DNA of 64,000 nucleotides from Mesorhizobium japonicum MAFF 303099 (GTDB lineage Bacteria; Pseudomonadota; Alphaproteobacteria; Rhizobiales; Rhizobiaceae). The notes beneath the pieces were generated by a model. The model worked only from the letters and a program-made list of their open reading frames with translations, was not told the DNA's origin and searched no databases. The position numbers and the translations under genes are program-made. Positions within the stretch are counted from its first letter, which is position 1, and each line of letters starts with the position of its first letter. Where the stretch lies: positions 1,612,001 to 1,676,000 of the forward strand of contig NC_002678.2 of NCBI RefSeq assembly GCF_000009625.1, read 5' to 3'. Shown one piece after another: positions 52,481-62,243 of the stretch.

Positions 52481-55114
52481 TTGGCCATCACTGGATTCAG
52501 CCTCGGCCGCGTGAGACGGGCCGTTTTTTCTTCCGCCAACTTGCCGGCGGCGATCGCTTTCGTCGTGCTTCTGGTCTGCTCAATCGTCGCCGACCAGCAG
52601 AACAGAAGGGTCTCCGACCAACTGGCGCGCGCCGACGTGCTGGCAAAGGTCAACATCATCCGCGCCAAGCTCGAAGGCAACATCAACGGCAATCTTCAGC
52701 TTGTTCAGGGGTTGGTCTCGGCCATCGATACGGAACCCTATATGGGCCAGCAGCGATTTGCCTCGCTTGCCGGAAATCTGTTCCAGCAGAAATCGCAGTT
52801 ACGCAACATTGCCGGCGCGCCCGACCTGGTCATCTCGCTGATGTACCCGATGGAAGGCAACGAGAAGGCGATCGGGCTCGATTACCGCAAGAACGAAGCG
52901 CAGCGGACGGCGGCGCTGCGGGCGCGCGACCATCGGGTGCTGGTGTTCGCCGGCCCGGTCGACCTTGCCCAGGGCGGGCGCGGCTTCATCGGCCGCATTC
53001 CGGTCTTTGTTCCGACCGCGGGCGGCGGCGACCGTTTCTGGGGCATCGTCTCGGCGGTGGTCGATGTCGACCGGCTCTACGCGGCGAGCGGGCTGACCGA
53101 CCCTGATCTCGACATCGATGTCGCGCTCACCGGCAAGGATGCGCTGGGCGGCGCCGGCGAACGCTTTTTCGGCGCCGGCCAGGTCATCGCAGGAAATCCC
53201 GTATCGGCCGCTGTGCAGCTGCCATCGGGTTCCTGGCAGATTTCGGCCATCCCCAAGGGCGGCTGGCCGGCGGCTCCGAAAAACGAGTGGGCCTTGCGGT
53301 CGCTCATGTTGCTCGCCGGAGCGCTGGTGGTGCTGCCGATCATGGTGGCCGGCCGGCTGTTCGGCGAGAGGCAGAAAAACTACGCCGAGCTGAGGCGCCT
53401 GTCCGGGCGCCTGGAGCTGGCGCTGGAAGCCTCTGGTATCGGCGTTTGGGAACACGATCTCACCACCAACGAAATGGTGTGGGATGACCGCGTCAACGAG
53501 ATCTACGGCAAGTCAGCCGACGGCAAGCCGCGCGGCTATGATGACTGGGCGCAGGCGATCCATCCTGAAGATCTCGCGCGGGCGAGACAGGACTTCGATC
53601 TCGCCGCGGCCAAACAAGGCCCCTATTCCTCACAATACCGGCTCCTACGCCCCGACGGCACCGTCCGCCATGTGCGCACGCGCGCGACCTACTTCCAGGA
53701 CATCGGCGGAACGCCCAAGCTGATCGGCGCCGAATGGGACGTGACCAGCGACGTGCTGCTCAACGAAAACCTCATTCGCGAACGCCAGTTGACGGAATCG
53801 AAGAACGCCGAGCTCAATCTCGCCAAGGCACATATCGAATATGCGGCGCTGCACGATTCGCTGACCGGCCTGCCCAACCGCCGCTATCTCGATGAACTTC
53901 TGGCCGAGAACGGCAAACCGGACCGGCGCACGGCACTGCTGCACCTGGACCTCGACCGCTTCAAGCAGATCAACGATACGCTCGGCCACGCTGCGGGCGA
54001 TGCCATGCTGGTGCATGCCTCCAAGGTTATCCAGGCCAATGTGGGCCGTGACGATTTCGTTGCGCGCATCGGCGGCGACGAGTTCGTCGTGGTGAGCCAT
54101 GGGCTTGACGACGACGGACTGTCGGCACTTGCCCACCGCATCATCGAGGACATGCGCCAACCTGTCGATTATCGCGGTCATCCGTGCCGTTTCGGGGTCA
54201 GCATCGGCATTGCCGCCAACAACGGCGTCGACGTGAAACAGTTGCTGGTCAACGCCGATCTCGCGCTCTATCGGGCCAAAAGCCGTGGGCGCAACCGTTA
54301 CGAGTTCTTCAACGAGGAGCTGCAGAGCGAGATCGTGCGGACCAAGCAGATCGCCGACGAGATCCTGGGAGGGTTGGAGCGGAACGAATTCGTCGCCTAC
54401 TATCAGCCGCAGTTCGACGCCAGCACGCTCGAGATCGTCGGCGTCGAGGCGTTGTCGCGCTGGAAGCACCCGCGACGCGGCATCCTGGCCCCCGACGCCT
54501 ATCTCAAGGTGGCCGAAGAACTCAATGTCGTGGCGCTGATCGATCGAATCGTCCTCAAACACGCGCTGGAGAATTTCGAGCGTTGGTCGCGCAGCCATCT
54601 CAACATCCCGCGCGTGTCGGTCAACGTCTCGGCCAGGCGGCTGGAGGACAGGGACCTGATCGAGGGTCTGCGCAAGCTCGCCATCAAGGCGGGAACGGTG
54701 TCGTTCGAACTGGTGGAGTCTATTTTCCTCGATGAAAACGACGACCTGGTCACGTGGAATATCGACCACATCAAGGAACTCGGCATAGACATCGAGATCG
54801 ACGATTTCGGCACCGGCCACGCCTCGATCGTCTCGTTGCTCAAATTGCGTCCGCGCCGCCTCAAGATCGACCGCCAACTGATCACACCCATCACCGGCTC
54901 AATGGCGCAACGGCATCTGGTGGCGTCGATCATTGAGATCGGCAAATCGCTCGGCATCGAAGTGGTCGCCGAGGGCGTCGAGACGATGGAGCATGCGCGC
55001 ATCCTCAAGGAACTTGGCTGCGATATCCTGCAGGGCTACCTTTTTGGCCGCCCGATGGAGGCCAAGGCCTTCAAGGCCTTCGCCCTGTCGCGTAAATGGC
55101 TGGCCGCGAGCTAG
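52481..55114 (+). CDS. membrane GGDEF-EAL c-di-GMP enzyme with extracytoplasmic sensor and PAS
   Basis: 877 residues if TTG 52481 is the start; the frame reaches back to 52343, but that part overlaps the promoter of the GlxA-type gene. First span ~21-36 (AAIAFVVLLVCSIVAD), periplasmic CHASE-like domain ~45-265, second span ~273-295, PAS ~315-435, then GGDEF at 531-535 (IGGDEFVV) and EAL at 656-658 (GVEALSRWKHP). The second domain retains FELVESIF, IEIDDFGTG and KIDRQLI, so both diguanylate cyclase and phosphodiesterase motifs look intact. It would adjust c-di-GMP in response to an external ligand. Start is the main doubt. Confidence 0.88.
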   Translation: MAITGFSLGRVRRAVFSSANLPAAIAFVVLLVCSIVADQQNRRVSDQLARADVLAKVNIIRAKLEGNINGNLQLVQGLVSAIDTEPYMGQQRFASLAGNLFQQKSQLRNIAGAPDLVISLMYPMEGNEKAIGLDYRKNEAQRTAALRARDHRVLVFAGPVDLAQGGRGFIGRIPVFVPTAGGGDRFWGIVSAVVDVDRLYAASGLTDPDLDIDVALTGKDALGGAGERFFGAGQVIAGNPVSAAVQLPSGSWQISAIPKGGWPAAPKNEWALRSLMLLAGALVVLPIMVAGRLFGERQKNYAELRRLSGRLELALEASGIGVWEHDLTTNEMVWDDRVNEIYGKSADGKPRGYDDWAQAIHPEDLARARQDFDLAAAKQGPYSSQYRLLRPDGTVRHVRTRATYFQDIGGTPKLIGAEWDVTSDVLLNENLIRERQLTESKNAELNLAKAHIEYAALHDSLTGLPNRRYLDELLAENGKPDRRTALLHLDLDRFKQINDTLGHAAGDAMLVHASKVIQANVGRDDFVARIGGDEFVVVSHGLDDDGLSALAHRIIEDMRQPVDYRGHPCRFGVSIGIAANNGVDVKQLLVNADLALYRAKSRGRNRYEFFNEELQSEIVRTKQIADEILGGLERNEFVAYYQPQFDASTLEIVGVEALSRWKHPRRGILAPDAYLKVAEELNVVALIDRIVLKHALENFERWSRSHLNIPRVSVNVSARRLEDRDLIEGLRKLAIKAGTVSFELVESIFLDENDDLVTWNIDHIKELGIDIEIDDFGTGHASIVSLLKLRPRRLKIDRQLITPITGSMAQRHLVASIIEIGKSLGIEVVAEGVETMEHARILKELGCDILQGYLFGRPMEAKAFKAFALSRKWLAAS

Positions 55115-55377
55115 ATTGCCCCTAACCAATGGCGTTGCCTTTGACCGCCGACGTGCCCGTTGCGGATCGATCGCCACATCGCTATATGGCTCCTGTCGGA
55201 AAAGGCAGGGTTGGTTTGGTAAGCCCAACTCCTCTCGGTAACGAGAGCTCTGGTCTTTGGCTTCGTGCACGAGATCCCCACGACGAACATCGGACGCTGA
55301 TCGAGCGTCCAATCGTTCGTCCGTGTGGCTCCCAACGCGAGGAACGCTCCGGTCGAACATCGACCAAGGAGCAGTTC

Positions 55378-56943
55378 ATGCACAGCCACCACCCAATTTC
55401 CCATGATGTCGTCATCTCCGGCGCCGGCCCGGTCGGCCTGTTTCTCGCTTGCGAGTTGCGTTTGGCAGGCCTCTCGGTCCTGATACTGGAAAAGGCCGAA
55501 GATCCCCGTTCGCCGCTGAAGCGGCTGCCCTTCGGCATGCGCGGTCTCTCGGCACCCACTATAGAGGCCTTCCATCGACGCGACCTGCTGGACGCCATTG
55601 CGCCGCCGACGACGAAGGATGGCTCGGGCAAATTGGTCGCCGCGCACTGGATGCAGCAGCCGCGCCGCCCGGGCGGCCATTTCGCCGGCATCCAGTTCCA
55701 TCTCGACGCCGTCGACAGTTCGAAATGGCCCTATCGCCTGCCAGGCCCGGCGGGCACCAGCATGGCGGTCGAGATGGAGCAGTTGGAAACCATGCTCGCC
55801 ACCCGCGCGACCGCCATGGGCGTCGAGATCAGGCGCGGCCTTGGCGTCGAAATCTTCGACCAGTCGGACGAGGACGTGACGATCCGCGCCGGTGGCGAGA
55901 TTTTTCGCGCCCGCTGGCTCGTCGGTTGCGATGGCGGCCGCAGCACGGTCCGCAAGCTTGGCGGCTTTGCCTTCACCGGCACGGATGCCGAGTTCACCGG
56001 CTATTCCGTTGAGGTCGAAATAGCCGATCCGGACGCGCTCAGCCCCGGCCGCCACTACACGCCGACGGGCATGTATACCTACTCACGGCCAGGAACCATC
56101 GCGATGGTCGAGTTCGACGGCGCAACTTTCCACCGGACAGAGCCGATCACACTGGAGCATGTGCAGGCCGTGCTGCGCCGCGTGTCCGGAACCGACGTCA
56201 CCCTGACGGCGCTGCGCCTCGCCACGACCTGGACCGATCGCGCCTACCAGGCATCCGCCTATCGCAACGGGCGGGTGCTGCTCGCCGGCGACGCCGCGCA
56301 TATCCATTCGCCGCTCGGTGGCCAGGGGCTCAACCTTGGGATTGGCGATGCGATGAACCTCGGCTGGAAGCTCGCCGCCACCATCCGTGGCGACGCGCCG
56401 GCCGGCCTGCTCGACAGCTATTTCGATGAACGCCATCCGGTGGGAGCGCAAATTCTCGACTGGTCGCGCGCCCAGGTCGCGTTGATGCGGCCAAGCCGCA
56501 GTTCACGCGCGCTCGAAGCCATCATCCGCGACCTCATCGACACGCGCGACGGCGCGACCTACTTCGCCGAGCGCGTCTGGGGCGTGTCGCTGCGCTACGA
56601 CGTCGGCGGCAGCCACCCACTGGTGGGCCGCAGCGCGCCCGATTTCGAACTGGCCGACGGAACGAGACCCGGCGAACGCTTGAGGACCGGCCAAGCCCTG
56701 CTGCTGGACTTCGCTGCCCGCCCTGCCCTCCAGGCGCTTGCAAGCCGCTGGAGCGGGCGGATCGCCTATGTCGCCGAGGACGCCAGGGAGCGCCTGGGCC
56801 TGAGCGCCCTGCTCGTGCGCCCCGATGGTGTCGTCGCCTGGGCCGCTGATGGTGAGCCTGATCTGGAGGGCGCCGCTCAGGCCGCGTCGCGATGGTTCGG
56901 CGAACCCGGACAGGTGGCTGCGTATGCCAAAGGAACTGTTTGA
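55378..56943 (+). CDS. FAD-dependent aromatic monooxygenase (PHBH superfamily)
   Basis: 521 residues from ATG 55378 (AAGGAG 6 nt upstream). FAD fold: VISGAGPVGLFLACELRLAG (GxGxxG), the middle DG motif VGCDGGRSTVRKLGG, and the second FAD motif LAGDAAHIHSPLGGQGLNLG. A thioredoxin-like C-terminal domain (~410-521) follows, as in PheA/TfdB/MhpA-type and rifampicin-monooxygenase-like enzymes. It hydroxylates an aromatic substrate using NAD(P)H and oxygen; the substrate is unknown. Stands alone. Confidence 0.88.
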   Translation: MHSHHPISHDVVISGAGPVGLFLACELRLAGLSVLILEKAEDPRSPLKRLPFGMRGLSAPTIEAFHRRDLLDAIAPPTTKDGSGKLVAAHWMQQPRRPGGHFAGIQFHLDAVDSSKWPYRLPGPAGTSMAVEMEQLETMLATRATAMGVEIRRGLGVEIFDQSDEDVTIRAGGEIFRARWLVGCDGGRSTVRKLGGFAFTGTDAEFTGYSVEVEIADPDALSPGRHYTPTGMYTYSRPGTIAMVEFDGATFHRTEPITLEHVQAVLRRVSGTDVTLTALRLATTWTDRAYQASAYRNGRVLLAGDAAHIHSPLGGQGLNLGIGDAMNLGWKLAATIRGDAPAGLLDSYFDERHPVGAQILDWSRAQVALMRPSRSSRALEAIIRDLIDTRDGATYFAERVWGVSLRYDVGGSHPLVGRSAPDFELADGTRPGERLRTGQALLLDFAARPALQALASRWSGRIAYVAEDARERLGLSALLVRPDGVVAWAADGEPDLEGAAQAASRWFGEPGQVAAYAKGTV

Positions 56944-57011
56944 GCCTGATTTCGGTTGTCTGCTGTGCGAAGTGTCGTTTCACGAAGGCACCTGACGAGC
57001 GAACATGAAAC

Positions 57012-57728
57012 ATGGCAGACAAGAAGCGCGATTCCTTGCGAAAGGTCCTGGGTGGCATCGTCGCGGCAATTGCCGGCGCGCCTGATCGCACATCCGAGCA
57101 AGGCGTGAGCACCGCTAAAGCGTCAGTAGTCGCCGAATGGCCGCTGCCGCCATCGGCAACACTTGGCTCCGCCTTGCGCCTGAAGGGGATCGAACGCGAA
57201 ATTCGAGCCCGTCTGCCGTGGGCTGTAAGGAAATTTGCCAAGGCTGAGACGGGCCGCATCGTCTTGCGCATGTTGAAAACCGACGCGGATGCCTTCCAGG
57301 CGGCCTCGGCAACCATCTCCAGGACACTGGAAGGGATCGAAGCCCTGGCCGTGCTTCCGCGCGAGGCAGAGGACATTCTCACCATCTCCGCCCGCGAGCG
57401 CCACAAATGGCTGAAGGACGGCCGCTTGAGGAGCATCGGCACCCGCACCGTCAAGATGCGCGGGCGATCCAAGGCCGTGACCTTCCATGTCTTCGATCCA
57501 CGCCACATCGAGGATGTTCTCGATCGCGACCTGGCGAGCGCCTGGCGGGAGGAAGATGCGCAAGAAGCGTCCGAAAACAGACGGCGCGGTGCCGGCAAGG
57601 CCGCCCTGACACGCGCAGGAAAACGACAGCGCAAGGCGCGCAGCGCCAGGACTTCGGGAAAGGATGACGCTCCACCGCCGAAGCTGGAGGGCTGGGACAC
57701 ATTCGAAGCGGAAGGCCTGCTGCGCTGA
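57012..57728 (+). CDS. unknown basic protein with a possible helix-turn-helix
   Basis: 238 residues. Helical throughout. Residues ~115-165 (VLPREAEDILTISARERHKW, then LRSIGTRTVKMRG and FDPRHIEDVLDRD) have the rhythm of a MerR/excisionase-like helix-turn-helix with a wing, but the match is loose. The C-terminal ~55 residues are strongly basic (NRRRGAGKAALTRAGKRQRK) and end in a short acidic/aromatic tag. DNA or RNA binding is a reasonable guess. No neighbours give a clue. Confidence 0.65.
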   Translation: MADKKRDSLRKVLGGIVAAIAGAPDRTSEQGVSTAKASVVAEWPLPPSATLGSALRLKGIEREIRARLPWAVRKFAKAETGRIVLRMLKTDADAFQAASATISRTLEGIEALAVLPREAEDILTISARERHKWLKDGRLRSIGTRTVKMRGRSKAVTFHVFDPRHIEDVLDRDLASAWREEDAQEASENRRRGAGKAALTRAGKRQRKARSARTSGKDDAPPPKLEGWDTFEAEGLLR

Positions 57729-57861
57729 GCCGAGGACGCATTCAACCAGTCCGAACCGTTAAATCCCGTGGTCCGGAAAAACCAGGCGGTTGTCGGGAAT
57801 CGCCCCGGCCGTTCGTCCTTTGGGTGCAACCAAGAACCGAACCAACCACCCGGAGCCTCCC

Positions 57862-58503
57862 ATGATCCCCACCATCACCGCCTTCGAACGCTCGCCCGAT
57901 GGCGGCAAGGGACTGGCGCGCGATACACGTGTTCGCTGGGCGCTCGAAGAAGTGGGGCAGCCCTATGAGGTTCGTCTTGTTTCCTTTGCCGGGATGAAGG
58001 CGCCTGACCATCTGGCCATCCATCCGTTCGGCCAGATCCCCACCTATGAGGAAGGTTCTCTGTGCCTGTTCGAGACCGGCTCGATCGTCTTTCACCTTGC
58101 CGAGCAGCATGCGGGCCTGCTGCCCAGGGATCGTGATGCCCGCGCCCGCGCCATCACCTGGATGTTTGCCGCCCTCAACACCGTGGAGCCACCGATCCTC
58201 GAATTGACGACGGCGAGAATATTCGAAGCCGACAGGTCCTGGAGCGAGCAGCGCCTGCCATTGGTCAAGGACCGTGTTCGCGCCCGGCTGGACCAGCTCT
58301 CGGCCTATCTGGGCGCCGCCGAGTGGCTCGATGGTGCGTTCAGCGCCGGCGATCTGCTGATGGTGTCGGTGCTGCTTCGACTACGCATGTCGGGCATTCT
58401 GGACGAATATCAAAACCTGGCTGCCTATGTGGCGCGCGGGGAAGCCCGGCCCGCTTATGCCAGGGCCTTCGCCGCGCAATTTGCGGTCAACGCCGCATCA
58501 TAA
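57862..58503 (+). CDS. glutathione S-transferase
   Basis: 213 residues from ATG 57862 with CGGAG upstream; the frame from 57790 lacks a ribosome site. N-terminal thioredoxin-like domain with NPF-like HPFGQIPTYEEG (cis-proline) and LFETGSIVFHLAE (the glutathione-binding E-S/T-G motif). The helical C-terminal domain carries LDGAFSAGDLLMVSVL, the conserved N-capping box. Conjugates glutathione to electrophiles in the cytosol; no specific substrate is implied. Confidence 0.9.
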   Translation: MIPTITAFERSPDGGKGLARDTRVRWALEEVGQPYEVRLVSFAGMKAPDHLAIHPFGQIPTYEEGSLCLFETGSIVFHLAEQHAGLLPRDRDARARAITWMFAALNTVEPPILELTTARIFEADRSWSEQRLPLVKDRVRARLDQLSAYLGAAEWLDGAFSAGDLLMVSVLLRLRMSGILDEYQNLAAYVARGEARPAYARAFAAQFAVNAAS

Positions 58504-58561
58504 AGCTGACGCAGCAAGGCGCGGCGCTTCCAGCTTGACCGCATGCCCCAGGCGGCGACAG

Positions 58562-58924
58562 CTACGGATAGTTCGCCCTTGCGACCACCGGGCTCAAATC
58601 GCCCTGCAGTTCCTTCGGCAAAGGCAGGCTCGAGCATTGCAGGTGCACGTCGCGGGCGTAAAGCTTTCGCTGCTTCTGCTCGGCCTCCTTGGTGGCCGCG
58701 ATGATGCCTAACCCGTACGGGCCAAGGGCGACGAATTCCCAGCCCGGGTGCTGTTTTTCGCGCGCCGCGTAGGCCGCAGCCGCCGCGCGGGCCTGCTGGC
58801 ATGCTGGCGACGCCCATTTCGGATCCTGCGGCGAAAGCGACGCGCCATAATCGACGGGAGAAGTCGCGCATCCAGCCACAGTCGCGGCCAATGCGGACAT
58901 TGCAATCGCCATCGCAATTCTCAT
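58562..58924 (-). CDS. small lipoprotein
   Basis: 120 residues. The leader ends in the lipobox VAGC (cysteine 19). The mature part is alanine-rich with one further cysteine pair candidate (CQQARAAAAAYAARE, LQCSSLPLP). GGGAAGGG precedes the ATG. Convergent with the GST gene. Function unknown. Confidence 0.75.
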   Translation of the reverse strand: MRIAMAIAMSALAATVAGCATSPVDYGASLSPQDPKWASPACQQARAAAAAYAAREKQHPGWEFVALGPYGLGIIAATKEAEQKQRKLYARDVHLQCSSLPLPKELQGDLSPVVARANYP

Positions 58925-59194
58925 CCCCAGCCCTTCCCGTGAATTGCATCATCCTGAATTCCGCGCGCGTGGCGAAATGGCGCCCCGTATCTGGCGGAAC
59001 CCGCCGGCCAATCACGTGTACGCGATGTCCAGCCCCTTGCGCTTGCCATAGGCCTCGGTTCGTGTCGATCTTCCCGCGGCCAGATTCAGGCCGCGTGCCT
59101 GGAACTAAATGACGGGCGAGACTGTTCCGTTGTAACTTTAACACAGCGCTGACGCGCCAGGCCGCGCAAGCGGCGACCTCCAGGAGTTCCAAGC

Positions 59195-59635
59195 ATGAAT
59201 ATTTCGTCCGGATTTCGTAGAATCGCGGTTGCCGCCATCGCCACCGCGGGCATCGGCTTTACCAGCGCCGCGCATGCCGACAGCGGCACGATCCGCTTTG
59301 CCGTCTACAAGGCGGCCTTCTTCGTCGGCGGCTCCGGCGGCGAAGGCACGTTCACTTTCCACGGCAAAACCTATCCCATCTCGATCGGCGGCGTCTCGGG
59401 CGGCCTCGCCTTCGGCGTTTCCAAGACCTATTTCCACGGCACCGTTCGCCATGTCAGGCGCGCCCGCGATGTGACGGGGGTCTACGGTGCGGCTGGCGGC
59501 GGCGGTACGCTCGGCAAAGGCGCCCAGGTGATCGTCATGACCAATGACAAGGGCGCCCAGCTTGAATTGACTGGCAAGCAGGTCGGCCTGCAGGTCAACG
59601 CCGATCTCAGCGGCTTGGCCATCTCGCTGAGGTAA
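59195..59635 (+). CDS. secreted beta-rich protein, DUF1134/EipA-like
   Basis: 146 residues: signal peptide ~1-28 (cleavage near AHA), then GGSGGEGTFTFHGKTYPISI and GGVSGGLAFGVSKTYFHGTV, ending NADLSGLAISLR. The glycine-rich strands and the GL-x-x-x-x-DLSGL end resemble the EipA/DUF1134 envelope proteins of Rhizobiales; assignment is tentative and the protein is shorter than EipA. AGGAG precedes the ATG. A hairpin terminator follows. Confidence 0.7.
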   Translation: MNISSGFRRIAVAAIATAGIGFTSAAHADSGTIRFAVYKAAFFVGGSGGEGTFTFHGKTYPISIGGVSGGLAFGVSKTYFHGTVRHVRRARDVTGVYGAAGGGGTLGKGAQVIVMTNDKGAQLELTGKQVGLQVNADLSGLAISLR

Positions 59636-59680
59636 GGGGGCCTATTCCTTCGACGGTAAGAGGTCGGACGGGAAATCCAG

Positions 59681-59712
59681 AAGGCGGCGTCGGCTCGACA
59701 GCCGCCTTTTCC
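59681..59712 (+). terminator. rho-independent terminator
   Basis: AAGGCGGC (59681-59688) and GCCGCCTT (59701-59708) form perfect 8-bp arms around a 12-nt loop and are followed by TTCC. It ends the secreted-protein gene and precedes the VOC gene by about 50 bp. Confidence 0.75.
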
Positions 59713-59759
59713 TTGGCCGAAGACCGACACGCTTTTGATCCAGACACGAGGTTGGACAC

Positions 59760-60197
59760 ATGGCGCTCAAACGGATGGACAATGTCGGAATCGTCGTCGA
59801 TGACCTCGAAGAGACGATTGATTTCTTTCGCGAGCTCGGCCTTGAGCTCGAAGGGCAGGCCACGATCGAAGGTGAATGGGCCGGACGTGTCACCGGACTG
59901 GGCGATCAGCACGTCGAGATTGCCATGATGCGTACGCCGGACGGTCACAGCCGGCTCGAACTGTCCCGCTTCCTCACGCCGCCGGTCGTCGCGGACCACC
60001 GTGACGACCCGGTCAACGCTCTGGGGTACCTCCGCGTCATGTTCACCGTGGACGATATCGACGATACGCTTGAAAGGCTCCGCAAGCGCGGCGCGCGGCT
60101 CGCAGGCGAGGTCGTCCAGTACAAGGACGTGTATCGGCTCTGCTACATTCGCGGACCCGGAGGGCTTCTCATCGGCCTCGCCCAGGAGCTCGGCTGA
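59760..60197 (+). CDS. VOC-superfamily (glyoxalase/dioxygenase-fold) protein
   Basis: 145 residues with two beta-alpha-beta-beta-beta modules: MDNVGIVVDDLEETIDFFRE and GYLRVMFTVDDIDDTLERLR. Metal ligands are not fully conserved (no histidine at the usual first position), so it may bind rather than transform its ligand, or use a different metal site. ACGAGG precedes the ATG. Convergent with the ABC-F gene. Confidence 0.85.
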   Translation: MALKRMDNVGIVVDDLEETIDFFRELGLELEGQATIEGEWAGRVTGLGDQHVEIAMMRTPDGHSRLELSRFLTPPVVADHRDDPVNALGYLRVMFTVDDIDDTLERLRKRGARLAGEVVQYKDVYRLCYIRGPGGLLIGLAQELG

Positions 60198-60233
60198 GCG
60201 CATACGACGCCGATGTCAGCGAGCGCGTCTCCG

Positions 60234-61856
60234 TTAGCTCCGCAGCCCCGGCGCTTCCTGCCCCGTGCGCTCGACATATTCGGTATAGCCGCCGCCATAA
60301 GTGTGGATGCCTTCCGGCGTCAGCTCCAGCACACGGTTCGACAGCGCTGCCAGAAAATGCCGGTCGTGCGAGACGAACAGCATAGTGCCCTCATACTGCG
60401 ACAGCGCCTCGATCAGCATCTGCTTGGTGGCGATGTCTAGGTGGTTGGTCGGCTCGTCCAGAACCAGAAGGTTGGGCGGATCGAACAGCATCAGCGCCAT
60501 CACCAGCCGCGCCTTCTCGCCGCCTGACAGCACGCGGCACTTCTTCTCGATCTCGTCGCCGGAAAAGCCGAAGCAGCCGGCAAGTGCGCGAAGCGGCGCC
60601 TGGCCGGCCTGCGGGAAATTATCTTCGAGCGTCTGGAACACGGTGCGCTCGCCTTCGAGCAGCTCCATGGCGTGCTGGGCGAAATAGCCCATTTTCACGC
60701 TCGGCCCGCGCGCCACCGTGCCGGTGTCGGGGTCGGAGGCGCCTGCCACCAGCTTCAGCAGCGTCGACTTGCCGGCGCCGTTGACGCCCATGATGCACCA
60801 GCGCTCGCGGCGGCGGACCTGGAAGTCGAGCCCCTCATAGATGCTGCGGCTGCCATAGGCCTTGTGGACATTCTTCAAGGTGACGACATCCTCGCCGCAG
60901 CGTGGCGCCGGCTGGAACTCGAAATTCACCACCTGGCGGCGCTTGGGCGGCTCGACGCGGTCGATCTTGTCGAGCTTCTTCACCCGGCTCTGCACCTGCG
61001 CCGCGTGCGAAGCGCGCGCCTTGAAGCGCTCGATGAAGGCGATCTCCTTGGCAAGCATGGCCTGCTGGCGCTCGAACTGCGCCTGCTGCTGCTTGTCGGC
61101 TATCGCCCGCTGCTGCTGGTAGAATTCGTAATTGCCGGAGTAAGCGGTGAGCGAGCCGGCATCGATCTCGACGATCTTGTTGACGATGCGGTTCATGAAC
61201 TCGCGGTCATGCGAGGTCATCAGCAGCGCGCCGTCATAACCCTTCAGGAATTGCTCCAGCCAGATCAGGCTTTCGAGATCCAGATGGTTGGACGGTTCGT
61301 CGAGCAGCATGACATCGGGCCGCATCAAAAGGATGCGCGCCAGCGCCACGCGCATCTTCCAGCCGCCGGAGAGTTTTCCGACATCGCCGTCCATCATCTC
61401 CTGGCTGAAACCGAGGCCATCCAGCACCTCGCGGGCGCGGCCGTCCAGCGCATAGCCGTCGAGCTCCTCGAAGCGATGCTGCGCCTCGCCATATTTCTCG
61501 ATGATCTCGTCCATCCGGTCGGCCTGGTCGGGATCGGCCATCGCCGCTTCCAGTTCAGCCATCTCTGCCGCCACGTCGCTGACCGGCCCGGCGCCGTTCA
61601 TCACTTCGGCGACGGCGCTGTGGCCCGCCATGTCGCCGACATCCTGGCTGAAATAGCCGATGGTGACGCCGCGATCGACCTGCACCTGGCCCTCGTCCGG
61701 CTGCTCCTGGCTGGTGATCATGCGAAACAAGGTCGTCTTGCCGGCGCCGTTCGGCCCGACAAGGCCGACCTTCTCGCCCTTCTGCAAGGAAGCCGACGCC
61801 TCGATGAAGACAAGCTGACGGCCGTTCTGCTTGCTGATGCTTTCAAGTCTGATCAT
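60234..61856 (-). CDS. ABC-F family ATPase
   Basis: 540 residues from ATG 61856; the frame upstream to 62057 crosses the MITE-like element. Two ATPase domains: Walker A GPNGAGKTT and GVNGAGKST, signatures LSGGWKMRVALARIL and LSGGEKARLVMALML, Walker B MLLDEPSNHLDLE and VLDEPTNHLDIA. They are joined by a charged helical linker (P-site tip region, ~240-325). No membrane domain. ABC-F proteins act on ribosomes; the YbiT/Uup-like layout suggests a housekeeping translation factor rather than a resistance protein. Confidence 0.92.
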   Translation of the reverse strand: MIRLESISKQNGRQLVFIEASASLQKGEKVGLVGPNGAGKTTLFRMITSQEQPDEGQVQVDRGVTIGYFSQDVGDMAGHSAVAEVMNGAGPVSDVAAEMAELEAAMADPDQADRMDEIIEKYGEAQHRFEELDGYALDGRAREVLDGLGFSQEMMDGDVGKLSGGWKMRVALARILLMRPDVMLLDEPSNHLDLESLIWLEQFLKGYDGALLMTSHDREFMNRIVNKIVEIDAGSLTAYSGNYEFYQQQRAIADKQQQAQFERQQAMLAKEIAFIERFKARASHAAQVQSRVKKLDKIDRVEPPKRRQVVNFEFQPAPRCGEDVVTLKNVHKAYGSRSIYEGLDFQVRRRERWCIMGVNGAGKSTLLKLVAGASDPDTGTVARGPSVKMGYFAQHAMELLEGERTVFQTLEDNFPQAGQAPLRALAGCFGFSGDEIEKKCRVLSGGEKARLVMALMLFDPPNLLVLDEPTNHLDIATKQMLIEALSQYEGTMLFVSHDRHFLAALSNRVLELTPEGIHTYGGGYTEYVERTGQEAPGLRS

Positions 61857-61963
61857 GCGGTTTCCGAAGGAATTGGAACTTGGGAGGATTTTCCCCGGGC
61901 CATACGCGATGGCGAGCGCCAGAGGAAGAGGCGCAAGCGCCGCAGACAGCCGCGGCGCTTCTT

Positions 61964-62109
61964 CCTTCCCCCTTGTGGGGAAGGTGGATCGGCGAGCAGC
62001 GCCGAGACCGATGAGGGGTGCTCCAGCGGAAGGAGACGTTGGCGTTCCCTGGAGCACCCCTCATCCGACCTCGCTTCGCGAGGCCACCTTCTCCCACAAG
62101 GGGAGAAGG
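61964..62109. repeat. MITE-like palindromic element
   Basis: Outer imperfect inverted arms (61964-61987 with 62084-62109, sharing CTTGTGGG/CCCACAAG) enclose a perfect 17-bp inverted pair, GATGAGGGGTGCTCCAG (62010-62026) and CTGGAGCACCCCTCATC (62049-62065). Same style as 3751-3924. Lies upstream of the ABC-F gene and overlaps only spurious frames. Confidence 0.75.
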
Positions 62110-62120
62110 GAAAACCCTGC

Positions 62121-62192
62121 CAGACACACTTCAGAAACAAGATTCAACATGCGGGAAAAACTGAAGAAAAGATCGTCTGCGATAACCATCCT
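62121..62192. repeat. 72-bp dispersed repeat, copy 2
   Basis: Gapless match to 3950-4021 (about 12-13 differences by eye). It follows the MITE-like element by 11 bp, as copy 1 follows its element by 25 bp. Confidence 0.65.
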
Positions 62193-62243
62193 CGTAGCAA
62201 CCGGACAGCGGTCGCCACATAACGCGAAGGGATGGTCCCGACA

